Assembly: GCF_022605165.1 (NCBI RefSeq)
Contig: NC_063068.1
Coordinates: forward strand, 2,170,001-2,234,000
DNA length: 64,000 nucleotides
Direction of reading: 5' to 3'
Source: Purpureocillium takamizusanense
Taxonomy: Eukaryota > Ascomycota > Sordariomycetes > Hypocreales > Ophiocordycipitaceae
The position numbers were made by a program, and so were the translations under genes. Under the pieces are notes generated by a model that saw only the letters and a program-made list of their open reading frames with translations, was not told the origin of the DNA and did no database searches. This document shows positions 45,201 through 54,858 of the stretch, piece after piece (position 1 is the stretch's first letter; each line of letters opens with the position of its first letter).

Positions 45201-47005
45201 CTAAGCCGCTGCCTTTTGCATTCCGAGAAAGGCATCCCTAAACTCATGTGCGACTGTGCGACACAATCCAGGTCAGCAAGGAGCTACTAAAAGTCTCCAA
45301 GGAGGGAACGCCGGCCACTGACTCATAGAATCTTTGAACCGCACGGCCAGGACCTGCGCCTCGGAGCCGTTGCTGCTCGTATCAGTGTCTTCGGCGGCGC
45401 ACCATGTCCAGCTGCGGTCCGAGTGGACAATGGGGAGGAGTTTCATCTCGGGCGTGACTTGGAGAACCAAACTAAGCTTCCCGTCACGTCATACTCCACT
45501 TTACCCATGCGTAAGGAAACCCTCATAGGTGACTCACTGTGGTGGTCGACGCACACTTGCCCCGTCTTTACGTACTTGGCCAGCAGCATCGGCATGCCGC
45601 ATCTGTCCCATTGAAGAGTCATGTTGGCCATGCCACGCTCTTTCCAGTACTTTTTTTCGCCGCGCACAAACTCGAACACGCGACCCCTCCCTTCAAAGTC
45701 ACATTTTACTTTGTCGAAGGATGTGTCAGAGCCGTATCCGCGGTCTGCTGAGGACTCTGGTGGAGGACTGTAGGGCGGCGCGGCGCCACCCGTCACGGAG
45801 CTGGACCCGACAACCGTCTCGTAGCTGGGCGGCTCCTCTTCTGCGGGCAGCCCCGGCATGTCGAGCGCGGCCGAGGGCAGAACTACAAGAGAGGGGACCG
45901 ACGCCTTGACTTGAAATTCCTCGTTGCCGCACCCTACAGATATGACAACTTCCGAGCCGTAATCTCTTGTGATGCCATGGCTGGCGAAAGTCGGTGGCGG
46001 CAGCTCAGGGGCGGCCAGGCTCGATACTTTCGGCCACAGGTCGACCTCTGTGTTGGCCGGCAGGGCAACGTCCAGCGTTCGATCCTCAAAGAGGACTATT
46101 TTATCAGTGTGCCGCAGCGTCTTGTTCCCAGGTCCCTGAACGGTAGTGTTCATCTCCATCGCCAGCGTCACGCCCTGGACCTGGAACCTGCGCTGCGACG
46201 CCGCCGGCGTGGCATTGTCCAGCCGCAGGGTGACCAAGAGCGGCAGTGGTTCCCTCCGGACGAGCCGCGAGGGGACCCGCACGACGATGGAGAAGGACGT
46301 CGGGGTCTGGCGGTTTCGATAGATGAACGAGTTGAACTTGTCTCGAAAGGACAACGGCCCGTCGGTCCTGACGTCGAGCCTGTGCGGCAACGGCGCAAGG
46401 GCGAAGCTGCTCTCAAAGGTCACGAGCGTCTGTGGCGGCGGCGGCGGCGGCGGCCCTACCGGCTCCTCCTCGACGGGCTCAAAGTCGAGCACGCGCCTCG
46501 CCGTGCAGGTCTTGGCCCCGCGCCAACGCTCGGCCGATGCCAGCTCAAGCTCGGCTTCGAGGGCGTACTCGACGGAGCAGTCAAAGGGCTGACCGAAACA
46601 CCTCAGCGACGGGGGAAGCGGGCCGTCGGCGGATGCGGTCCTCGACGAAGCAGCTCCGGACCCCGTCGGCCCCCCGGAGGGAAAGGCGAAGGAGACGACA
46701 GCTGAGAGTCGTCCAACGTCTCCGGCGACGTCGTCAAAAAGCAGGGCGCCTCTATCGAAGACGCGCCGTTGGCTGAGGAAGTTGACCGTCGCCTCGTCGG
46801 AGCGGGCGGTCGTCTCGCTGGGCACCGACCACGGGAGGCGTGACGGAATCGTTATGCGAGAAATGCCTCGAAACTCGACGCGCAGCTCGCGGACCTGGAG
46901 GCGGTCCAAGCCTCGCAGCTCGACCCGCCCCGTGAGTTCATCCCCGGGGCGGTGGACCTTGTCCTCGGGTTGGTCCAGGACGAAGGCGATGCTGGGGTTT
47001 TGCAT
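45201..47005 (-). CDS. Arrestin-like protein fused to a C-terminal RanBP1 domain
   Basis: Exons 47005-45538, 45457-45319 and 45237-45201 give 547 residues. The ATG at 47005 (MQNPSIAFVLDQPEDKVHRP) is the first ATG of the frame. Residues 1-405 show both arrestin lobes: GDELTGRVELRGL, FDCSVEYALEAELELA and, at the end, EEFQVKASVPSLVVLP. A PPSY motif (EEEPPSYETVV) could bind a Rsp5-type WW ubiquitin ligase. With no stop or intron between, residues about 430-545 form a RanBP1 domain: RGRVFEFVRGEKKYWKERG, GQVCVDHHITPEMKLLP, SDRSWTWCAAED and AQVLAVRFKDS. RanBP1 domains bind Ran-GTP. Intron 1 uses an AAG acceptor, and the last donor is weak (GTGGCC), so the final 13 residues are less sure. The function of the combination is unknown to me. 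Confidence 0.8.
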
Positions 47006-47733
47006 GATGAGGGCGGTCAGTGGTGGGATGGAAGTCGTGTGTGGTGTGGTCACCGCTGAGAGGGGCGTCTGTTGACGGGGGTATTTATTATCGTGAGTTG
47101 CGCCATGCCATGCCCCGCCATGTTGAGTTGCGCCGGTGCGTGTCTGACACCTTTACGCGGAAGAGTGAGGCGGACCACGAGGTGGGTGGAAGCGGGGAGG
47201 AGGAGGAGGAGAACAAGGCAGCCTACGAGGTAGGTCAAGTTGGTACCTCATTAGTTTAGTATATCAGCAGGCAGCGCTGGGCCGCACTAACACGTCAAGC
47301 CGCAACTTGCAAGCAGAAAAAACGCCTCGGCAGCCCCCCCCCATGTCGTCAACTGACGGCATCCAAACTGGGGAGACAAACAATCATTACGTATGCCTCG
47401 CGCGCGGGCCACGACGCACCGTCCTGTATCAGCTCCGAGTGAATACAGGACTGTGCCCCAGCTTACTCCGCCACGGTTCTAGAAGGAGCCCGCAGCCAGT
47501 GCCACCGACGATGGCCTCAGGGTCGCACCAAATTCGGCGCCGCAACCACCACACAAGCCACCAGATATATATGCGATGCATTGTTATTGTATAATTATCA
47601 TCATGCCACCGACGGCCGGGATGGCGCCAAGCTATACACGTGTGAAAGCAAAGGTAAAATAAGAAAAATTGAAACAGGAAGGAAAAAAAACGGCACAATG
47701 CCCAGCTGCCCCCTGTTTCCCCCCCCCCCTCCC
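47006..47733. other. Intergenic region
   Basis: This is the promoter region of the arrestin-RanBP1 gene and the 3' flank of the secreted-protein gene. No further coding region is supported. C runs occur at 47331-47342 and 47719-47730. Confidence 0.5.
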
Positions 47734-48290
47734 TCAGCCCTTCAGGAAGCAGTCAAAGCTGGCCACCATGGTGCCCCAGCCGATGGCGCTGAGGTTGTAC
47801 TTGTGCGCGTAGTTAAAGTCGACGGCGCCAAAGGTGCAGCCCGTCGGGCTCCTGCAGTCGCCGCCGCAGTCGTAGGCGCGCGGGAAGCAGGCAAAGTCCT
47901 CGCCGTCGGGCGCAAAGGTGCTGATGTTGCGGTGGAAGGGCGGCTTGAGCTGCTGGCAGTCTTTGAGCGGGTACACCTTGTGCTTGCAGGTGCCCGTGGA
48001 GTCGGGGCCGGTGCAGAGGAGGACCTGACGTGTTTTGGGAGTTTTAGTACGTGTGTGGTCTTGAGTCTCATGATTTTCTCTCTTTGTCCTCATCGTCGTC
48101 GTCCATATATCGCCTTTGGTTGCGGATCGGATAGACGACGACGACGACGACGAAAACGACGAAGGACGTGCTGGGGTCTGTGGTTGGGGCGGGGACTTAC
48201 ACCTCCGACGGCGCGCTTCTCGACGGGCGACGCGCCGACTGCGGTCGCAGAAGCCATCATGGCGGCGGCGACCCATGTGACGAGTCTCAT
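47734..48290 (-). CDS. Small secreted eight-cysteine protein with Kex2-type site
   Basis: Exons 48290-48201 and 48024-47734 give 126 residues. A signal peptide (MRLVTWVAAAMMASATAVGA) is followed by SPVEKR, a dibasic site of the kind cut by the Golgi protease Kex2. The mature part of about 100 residues has eight cysteines in the order CTGPDSTGTC, DCQQL, FACFPR, DCGGDC, SPTGC and FDC, consistent with four disulfides. I recognise the TFAPDGEDFxCxPR and SPTGCTFGAVDF blocks from small secreted proteins of other filamentous ascomycetes, whose function I do not know. The intron is phase 0 with a GTAAGT donor. A (CAG)-type array (48363-48391) lies in the leader region upstream. Confidence 0.8.
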
Positions 48291-50038
48291 CTTGATGTTG
48301 TTATTGGTGATGTGGTGTGAATGTTGTCTAGGGTTGGGGTGCCGGTTCTTCGTCGTGCGTGCGTGCTGCTGCTGCTGCTGCTGCTGCTGCGTCGACCGAC
48401 GCGAGGGACGACTAACTACTGGAACACACGAAAAAAGTATGTCGACATGTGTCGCAGAGCCAGAAAGGATAACGTAGCAGTTGACGTTATTGTCTGAAAG
48501 GACGGCAGATGGGACCATGGGCAGCCCTGGCCCGTCTCTGGTCAATGCACCGCCGCGATCGGATCACGCAGCGTCTCGTTCTCACCCTCTCGGCCTACGT
48601 CGCTGCTGTCGTGCGTCAGAGAGCGTGCATGGCGCCACTTGTATACTTGCGTAGGATGTATATATGCGTACGTACTCTGTTCACGGGACGATTGCCATGA
48701 GGTGGCACAGTACAGTACAGTACAGTACAGTACAGTATACATCACCATGACAAAAACACGCAGCCCGCGTCCCTCCCGCATGCGAGGTCTGGTGTGCCGC
48801 TGGGTTTGTTTGTGGTCTGCGCCCCCCGCCGGCATCTCGTTTCGTTGGTGTTGCACACCGCTCTGGCCCTTTTGTTGTTGCGCTCTTGTATACTAACTAC
48901 GTAACTACCAACTAAAGTTATTTCACATGGATAGGTCAACGGGGCCTGTCACCCGGAGCCGGCTACGTTTCCGTGACGAATCGTCGTCGCAGTCGTCGTC
49001 GCAGTCGCAGTCGGCACCCTCCATCGCCGCGGGACCCGACTCTAGATTCTTGTTAGTTGCTGGACAGTGCCATACATTGGAAAATCATCACACCCAAACG
49101 TCATGACCACCATGGCGAGGCATGGCAGCCCTTCCTTCCCCCTCCACCAGCTCACACTACCACGTACTAGTTAGTTAACGTACTACAGCGTTGGGTGAAT
49201 GAATACGAGGACGTGCCGGCGCGTTGCCTCAACGGGCCACGATCGGCGTCCACTGCCGACCAACCGTCCCAGCACCGGGAGCTGGCTTCCATCCTCTAAG
49301 CACCTACCTATGTACTGCTACTGCTACTACTGCTTTGTGCTTGCTTGTCACCGGTTTACTGCTTCGTACGTATTACTATTAATAACATGCGAAGTCGAGA
49401 GCGGGCCGGTCAGCCGTCCGGTCACCAGACCTATCCGAAAAGCTGTCGGTCAGCCATCACATCACATTTGGCCTCTGACGCATCGCGGGAGACGTCGAAT
49501 GATGAGCGTCAATATTTGTCCGCAGGTTCGGGTTTCACAAGGGCTGAGTCTGCCCGATCCTGTGCCGTTGCACCAATCCGTGCGTGGCCGCAGGATTGCC
49601 TCTCGTGCGTCGTCAAGCAGACAGTGAATGTGTGCTTCTGCTCTCAAGGAGTCGAGACTGGCTCCCCAAGCGGGCAATCAATCTCTCATCATGGCATGCA
49701 TCCAACGAGTGTCTTTGAAGTGTCTATCCTAAGAAAATCATGCATATCCTGCCGACTTGATGCCCTGATAGGGAATCATCACCACAGAAAAAAAGAAAAA
49801 GACCGTCACATCACAACATCCCATCCCATCTGTACCAGTCCAGCTCGCTTGCGCAAGACCATCTTGTCCATATGCTCGCTCCTCCGCCATGCTCTACCCT
49901 GCCTTGCCATTTCGTCTCCCCATCCCTCTCCCATTGTGCGATGCTTGTCGCGAGCTGAGCCATACGTGGCATGGTTTGTGCATCAGGTCGCCCTTTTTTT
50001 CTTTTCTTTTCTTTTGCTTGACCTTTAGCCCACGCCGA
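48291..50038. other. Intergenic region
   Basis: No gene supported. It contains a TGC trinucleotide array (48363-48391), an ACAGT pentanucleotide array (48706-48736) and a CGTCGTCGCAGT-type repeat near 48981-49014. Frames between 49199 and 50028 lack domains. Confidence 0.5.
48706..48736. repeat. ACAGT pentanucleotide array
   Basis: Six tandem units of ACAGT (GTACA in another register). Every unit contains GTAC, so the array is also a string of short palindromes. It lies about 420 bases upstream of the eight-cysteine secreted-protein start. Confidence 0.85.
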
Positions 50039-50634
50039 TCAAGAGCACTTGGCCATGCACTCCTTCTGATGATAGACGCATGGCTGACCCTCCCCCGTGC
50101 ACTGCTCCCCCAATCCACGTATCAGCGTTGCCTTGATTGCCGTTTCGAAAGATAGGATAAAAATTCCACAGCGTGCAAAGGCTGTGGCCAGCCGAACTGG
50201 CCATTCTATCCAGAGGAGAACCCAAGAGAAAGAAAGGACATGGGGAGGGAGGAGGAGTGTACGGATGAGTTTCAAGCAGCAGAGGAGGGGACAAAAGGCC
50301 CACGTACCTTGTAGTTTTCATTGCAATCCACGTCTGTGACCACATATTTGACGTCTCCGTCGATAACAAATGGCATCTGAAATGAGCACTCCTGCGAGGT
50401 AGCCTGGCAACTCTAATCCAAAAGAAGGAGAGGAGACAAAAGCCGCGTTAGCCGCCCGGTCATGCGTACGAGTCAGGTCGATACTCGGAGAAGAGGAAAA
50501 CAAGAGCTCCTTCTGCTTCATACCCCTTTATACGTCTTGGAACGCATGTCCACCAAGGCCATGTCCGTGGCCGCGGCCAGCACGCCCGTAAAAAAGAAGA
50601 AGAGTCGCCAAAGCGTCACCATCATCATCATCAT
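50039..50634 (-). CDS. Small secreted cysteine-rich protein
   Basis: Exons 50634-50524, 50412-50308 and 50131-50039 give 102 residues. The start is the first of five consecutive ATG codons (MMMMMVTLWRLFFFFTGVLA); any of the five could serve. The signal peptide probably ends at AAA or ATD near residue 22-24. The mature part carries seven cysteines in SCQATSQEC, DVDCNENY, GEQCTGEGQPC and KECMAKC. The two introns are phase 0, and the second uses an AAG acceptor. The cysteine pattern and size fit a secreted effector or antimicrobial-type small protein. I cannot assign a family. A TATA box stands about 150 bases upstream. Confidence 0.65.
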
Positions 50635-50780
50635 GTCTTTGCAGTCGCCGTCGTCGTCGCCGTCGTTATCGTCGTTGACGTCTGTCTGTTGTTCCTTGCG
50701 TGATGTGACTGATGCGAGTGTATATGTCGTGTGACCCTCGTGAGCGACACCCTCCAATCCGATTGAGCCAACAGCCGGCG

Positions 50781-50788
50781 TTTATATA
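50781..50788 (-). promoter_or_regulatory. TATA box of the cysteine-rich secreted-protein gene
   Basis: On the minus strand the sequence reads CTATATAAA, a good TATA element, about 147 bases upstream of the first ATG at 50634. This supports the gene model and its strand. Confidence 0.5.
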
Positions 50789-51680
50789 GCCTTTCAAAAC
50801 CATTTTTTTTTTCAATCGGCGCCTTGGTTTGACATAGCCCTAAGTCACCCACGTACGGAATAAGAAGGGGGCCATGCTTTCAAGCGAGACACGCTTGGGG
50901 CAGCTCAACTCCATCAAACAGATCGACAGTAGGCCCCATTGACCTCTTCGACGTCGCGAATCTGCGCAGCTCTTACCATCCCCGGCGTCGCCGCTCGGGT
51001 CTTTTCCCTCCTCTGGCCCCTTTTTTTCACTATCATGAGATGCCTTCCCCTTACACGGGCACAACACATCATCGCGACGCCGGCTCGCATGAATGCCCCT
51101 GCCGGCACCTTTCCATGACAAAGCGAATAAGAGCCATGACGGGGCAAAGCGCACCGAGCGCTCTCAGCGGCATCTCTCCGGCCGCATTCGGTGTCGCCCG
51201 TAAACATTGACACACCGAAGCACCGGCGCCCGGACTCTTTGACCGAGCCTCGGGCGTCGGGCCCGAGGCCCCCGCGTCGCACGCCCTGCGTGGGTGAAGA
51301 AGATTTTTTGGACCCGTTTCGTAGCCGAATGATAAACGAGATGAGCGATAGCCGCATGTCCCTTCTTGGAAACATCGTGGGCGAGCAAAGACTTGCGCGA
51401 CACACCCAACGTGACACGGCTCGCAAAGGTGTGATCAAGAGGCAAAGACAGCCAGTGGCCAGTGCTTGCAGTACATAGCTGCAACATCTTATACCGCCGC
51501 AGGATCAACTAGATGAGCAATGCTTGTTTACAAGACTCAACAAGATACCGAAATGACACAAGTTGGAATATGTATTTTCACTCCACCCCAGACTCCAAAC
51601 AACCGCCTCTCCAAAAAGCATGCCATATGCCCCATCGTAACTCTTTCCAAAACGCCCGTTAGATAGCTCACAGTGGCTTC
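50789..51680. other. Intergenic region
   Basis: No gene supported between the cysteine-rich secreted-protein promoter and the end of the small hypothetical gene. Open frames on both strands overlap and look non-coding. Confidence 0.45.
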
Positions 51681-52306
51681 TTAGATGAGATAATCGAATC
51701 CGGCAATCCACCGCCGACCGAGCCGGCGCAGCTTCTGCGCTCGGTTCCAATTCTCCTCTCGAGGCCGCTCTCCGAGACACTCCAGCGCCCGGACCAAGTC
51801 GGCATCTGGCCGAATCGTGCTGTTAGTGAACCGGCCCTCCGAGGTCTTTTCCAGGCCCAGACATGGGCAAGGAATTATTTTGTTTTCCTTGTTTTCTTTT
51901 CAAAATTAAATCATCAACTTACCAGTCATGCAGAGGAGCTCCAGGATGGACCCGGGAAACCTCGGAATGACCTCAGCCGTCTGCCAGTGCACGAGGGGGA
52001 CAAAGGTGACAAAGACCCTGTCGTCGGTGCACAGCCGGTACAGCCGCCTGTTGAGGAACGCCACCCGGACGTTGGCCTCGACGCTGGGCCCGCACGCGTC
52101 GTAGATGCCGTTGAGGTGCCCCGACGCCGTGCGTATCATGTCGCGCGCCGTGTCGGCCGGCATGCCGCGCGTCAAGAGGTCCAGGACGCTGTTGACCATT
52201 CTCCACCAGTTGCTTGTCTGGAAGCGGTAGTTCACTGGCAGTAAGGGGCGGCGGTGGCGCACGACGGGCCCGACCCGGTGGCTGCGGTTACGCCGCGACC
52301 CATCAT
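51681..52306 (-). CDS. Small protein of unknown function
   Basis: Two coding exons are clear: about 52234-51923 and 51805-51681. They join in phase across a GTAAGT-CCAG intron. They encode RFQTSNWWRMVNSVLDLL, AFLNRRLYRLCTDDRVFVTF, ILELLCMTDADLVRALECLG and a basic end (KLRRLGRRWIAGFDYLI). The start is uncertain. A tiny first exon of seven bases (52306-52300, ATGATGG) with a GTCGCG donor would give 147 residues. Otherwise the first in-frame ATG is at 52199. There is no signal peptide or membrane segment. The C-terminal helix with alternating Arg and Leu could bind nucleic acid or a partner. I do not recognise the family. Confidence 0.5.
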
Positions 52307-53880
52307 GTCGTGAGCTGTGTCCAGGAGTTTAGTTAGTATACTTGGGAAAGCAAGCGAGTCGGCCAAAGCAAAAAATAAAATGGTGCTGGTTGACGTACCG
52401 CCTTGTTACTATCCGAGTGCGTACTGGCCTTGCCTCCAAGTTACCGCTAGGAGTCTCGTCCTCATGGACGGAATGCATGGTGAATGATCTGGCGTTGCTG
52501 AATAGTAAATGTGTGCTTTAGGGAAAGCAACGTCGTGATAAAAGCTACCTTTAATGGCAAAATACGCTGAAGTCGGCACAAAGAAGGACTTGAAGCACAA
52601 AAAGGTGATGCCTTTATACCCTTGCAACCGGAACAAGAACAGCAACGCTTGGAGAACAAGGGACTGCGCAACAGACCGCCGTACTCTCGTGAGTCGTTGT
52701 TCAGGTACTAACAAGGCAGCTCCAACGCTCTTGTCAGTCGCGCGCAACTGCAAACCAAACGTGAAGACGTATTCACGGCGTGGCAAGGTGCCATTGTTTG
52801 TGCCCTGTCAAAGCCGTTCCGCTGCCACGGACCGATGGCATCCGCCAACCACTGTTGTTGTGTACACGACGGCTAGTCGTGACCGCATGTCTAGTCTGAG
52901 CACAGCGGCGGCGTATAATCGTGATGCGCTGCGCGTGGCAATGCGCGCTTCGACAACTCCATCACGACTGACCCGGCGCTGGCAACTACAATAAAGGACC
53001 TTGACGATGATGAGCAGATGGATGAGAGATACAACGCATCGCTTCCTTGTATCTTAGTCTACTTCAACATCTCAGACGGCTTCGTGCCTACTTTGGCCCG
53101 TTTGGTGGCCAGGGAAATCATTTACAAAGCGAATCATCAACAGGATCCAACTGCAACTTGTCCAGACTTCTTCGATTCGTATAAAGTAGAATGGTGGGTA
53201 AATGCACATCCATCTGGAGGCCCGTGGCCACGACACGTGCGATACAGTCTTCGCCATCGACAAGCCCAGGCCTTGCCACGATACCAGGTCCCGCAAGTGG
53301 CTGTGGCTGGACAGACATCTCACAGGACCGGCGCCCGGCCCCCAAACCCCAAACCGAGCATCAACGCTGCAAAGGCGTGGAAGATATCGAAAGCGGCTTC
53401 CCGATTGTAGTGTACGGCAAGGTTTCCGATAAGCTGGCCGCCATGCCCTCCACTCGCGGCATTTCCAACCGCCTGAGGGGCCACTGCGCACCATTGTGAC
53501 GCACGGAACAATAGAGGCTCGGAAAACTAGAATAGTGGTATCCCAAATTGTTCTTGTCTAGTTCCTTAGTTAATGACTACTCGTAACGCCGCGCTCATGC
53601 AAACACACACGACACTCCCGAGATACCTATCCGCGCAGAGTCGTCGTTGATCGTGGACCGGGGGAGTCGACATGTCCTCAGGCGCAGCAGATCCGGATCC
53701 TACGTGCACGAGCTTGGTCCCGCGTATGCACTTTCGTGGCGGTAGACCCGTCGCCACAAAAGATCCATAGGATGCCCTCGCTCATTGAAGCAGCTCCTCG
53801 CACGTCCAGTCCTCGTAGCTGTGCAGCCAGGTCAGCCATGATACACCGCCGTCAGCGCATCGTGTCAAAGGTTCAACTTA
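52307..53880. other. Intergenic region
   Basis: About 1.6 kb with no supported gene. Its composition is less GC-rich than the flanking genes, and the frames on both strands are short or domain-free. It could be a decayed element, but no terminal repeats are visible. Confidence 0.5.
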
Positions 53881-54463
53881 CTAGCCATCAGGCATGTACC
53901 TTCGCACAATCAAAGGAATCTTCTTTTCTCGCAGCTCCTTGATGGCGATCTGAAGGGGGTCCGTCTCGCCCTCGAGGTCCACCAGCACCGGCGCATTCAT
54001 GCTATTGTCCAGCGTCAGTCGAAAGCCCGGACGCAGCCGTCGCGCAGCACCACTACCGGTGGCAGGGTCAGGAGTAACGTACCTGATTTGCAACGCGCGC
54101 GTGCCCAGGATGCGCGCCCTCTCGTACTTGGTCATGTACGGCGTGGTCGAGCGCTCGCTCTCGGGGATCTTCTTGTCCTTGGTGCTCTTCTCGCCGCCCT
54201 TGAGTGCGTTGGCCGCCGCCGACGGGTCGCCCGAGATGACGACGTTGTCTTGCTCGTCGGCTTCGGCAGTGCGCTCGGCGTCTTCGTCCTCGACGACCTC
54301 AGGGTCGTAGTACTCGTTCGCATCCTCCTCCTCCAGCATCGGCTCGTCGCTGTCGCTTCGTTAGCATGCTTCTCCTGGCGTGCGGCGCGGTACGTAGCGC
54401 CCTTGGGGAATCGTTAGTAACGTACCCGCCGACACCGACATCGTCGTCGCCGAAGTCAGACAT
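53881..54463 (-). CDS. rpb6: RNA polymerase subunit ABC23 (Rpb6)
   Basis: Exons 54463-54426, 54355-54083 and 54001-53881 give 143 residues. The acidic N-terminal half ([13 protein letters not shown] composition) is followed by the invariant core [21 protein letters not shown] and [20 protein letters not shown], then [19 protein letters not shown]. Rpb6 is shared by RNA polymerases I, II and III and stabilises the clamp and stalk. The protein is nuclear. The first intron ends in AAG rather than the usual CAG or TAG, but family similarity across the junction supports it. The gene shares its 5' flank with the divergent TFIIIA gene. Confidence 0.95.
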
Positions 54464-54858
54464 GGTACAGAGCTCCAAAAGAACGTAAGCAACTGAGCTG
54501 GACAAGAGCGCTGTCGTCACCAGATGAAGTTTGGGTGGTTCGCGCCGCGCTGGAGAAAAAGACGTTCGGAGAGAAGTGCAAGGTTTTGCCGGGCCTTCGC
54601 CGGGGCCCGCTTTTCAGGCCGTGTGCCTTTGTCAAGTACACTCGTACGAAGTACCATTGCACGCTATCGCTAGTAGTGGGGAACTTAGCTTGCTCACCTT
54701 GCTCACCTTTGCTCACCTTGGCTGCGGCTCGTCACCAACCCCGGAAATTTTCTTGTCACCGCCTTTTAAAAGTTGCCAATTCTGCCACCCTCGTGTTTAT
54801 CGTTCGACTTGCAAGACTATCAACCACCCCGTCGAGGCGCTGCGACCGACGGCACACA
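54464..54858. promoter_or_regulatory. Shared 395-bp promoter between RPB6 and TFIIIA with a TGCTCACCTT triplet
   Basis: The two start codons are 395 bases apart and point away from each other, so this short segment must hold both promoters. Three near-perfect tandem copies of a 10-base word, TGCTCACCTT, occupy 54690-54720, close to the middle. A TACGAAGTA copy lies at 54645-54653. One gene supplies a subunit of all three polymerases and the other the 5S rRNA factor, so joint control is plausible. That is inference. Confidence 0.55.

Noticed and set aside
47005..47053. Upstream extension of the arrestin-RanBP1 frame to 47053
   Set aside because: The first codon there is GTG. The first ATG in frame, at 47005, begins with a typical arrestin-like N-terminus.
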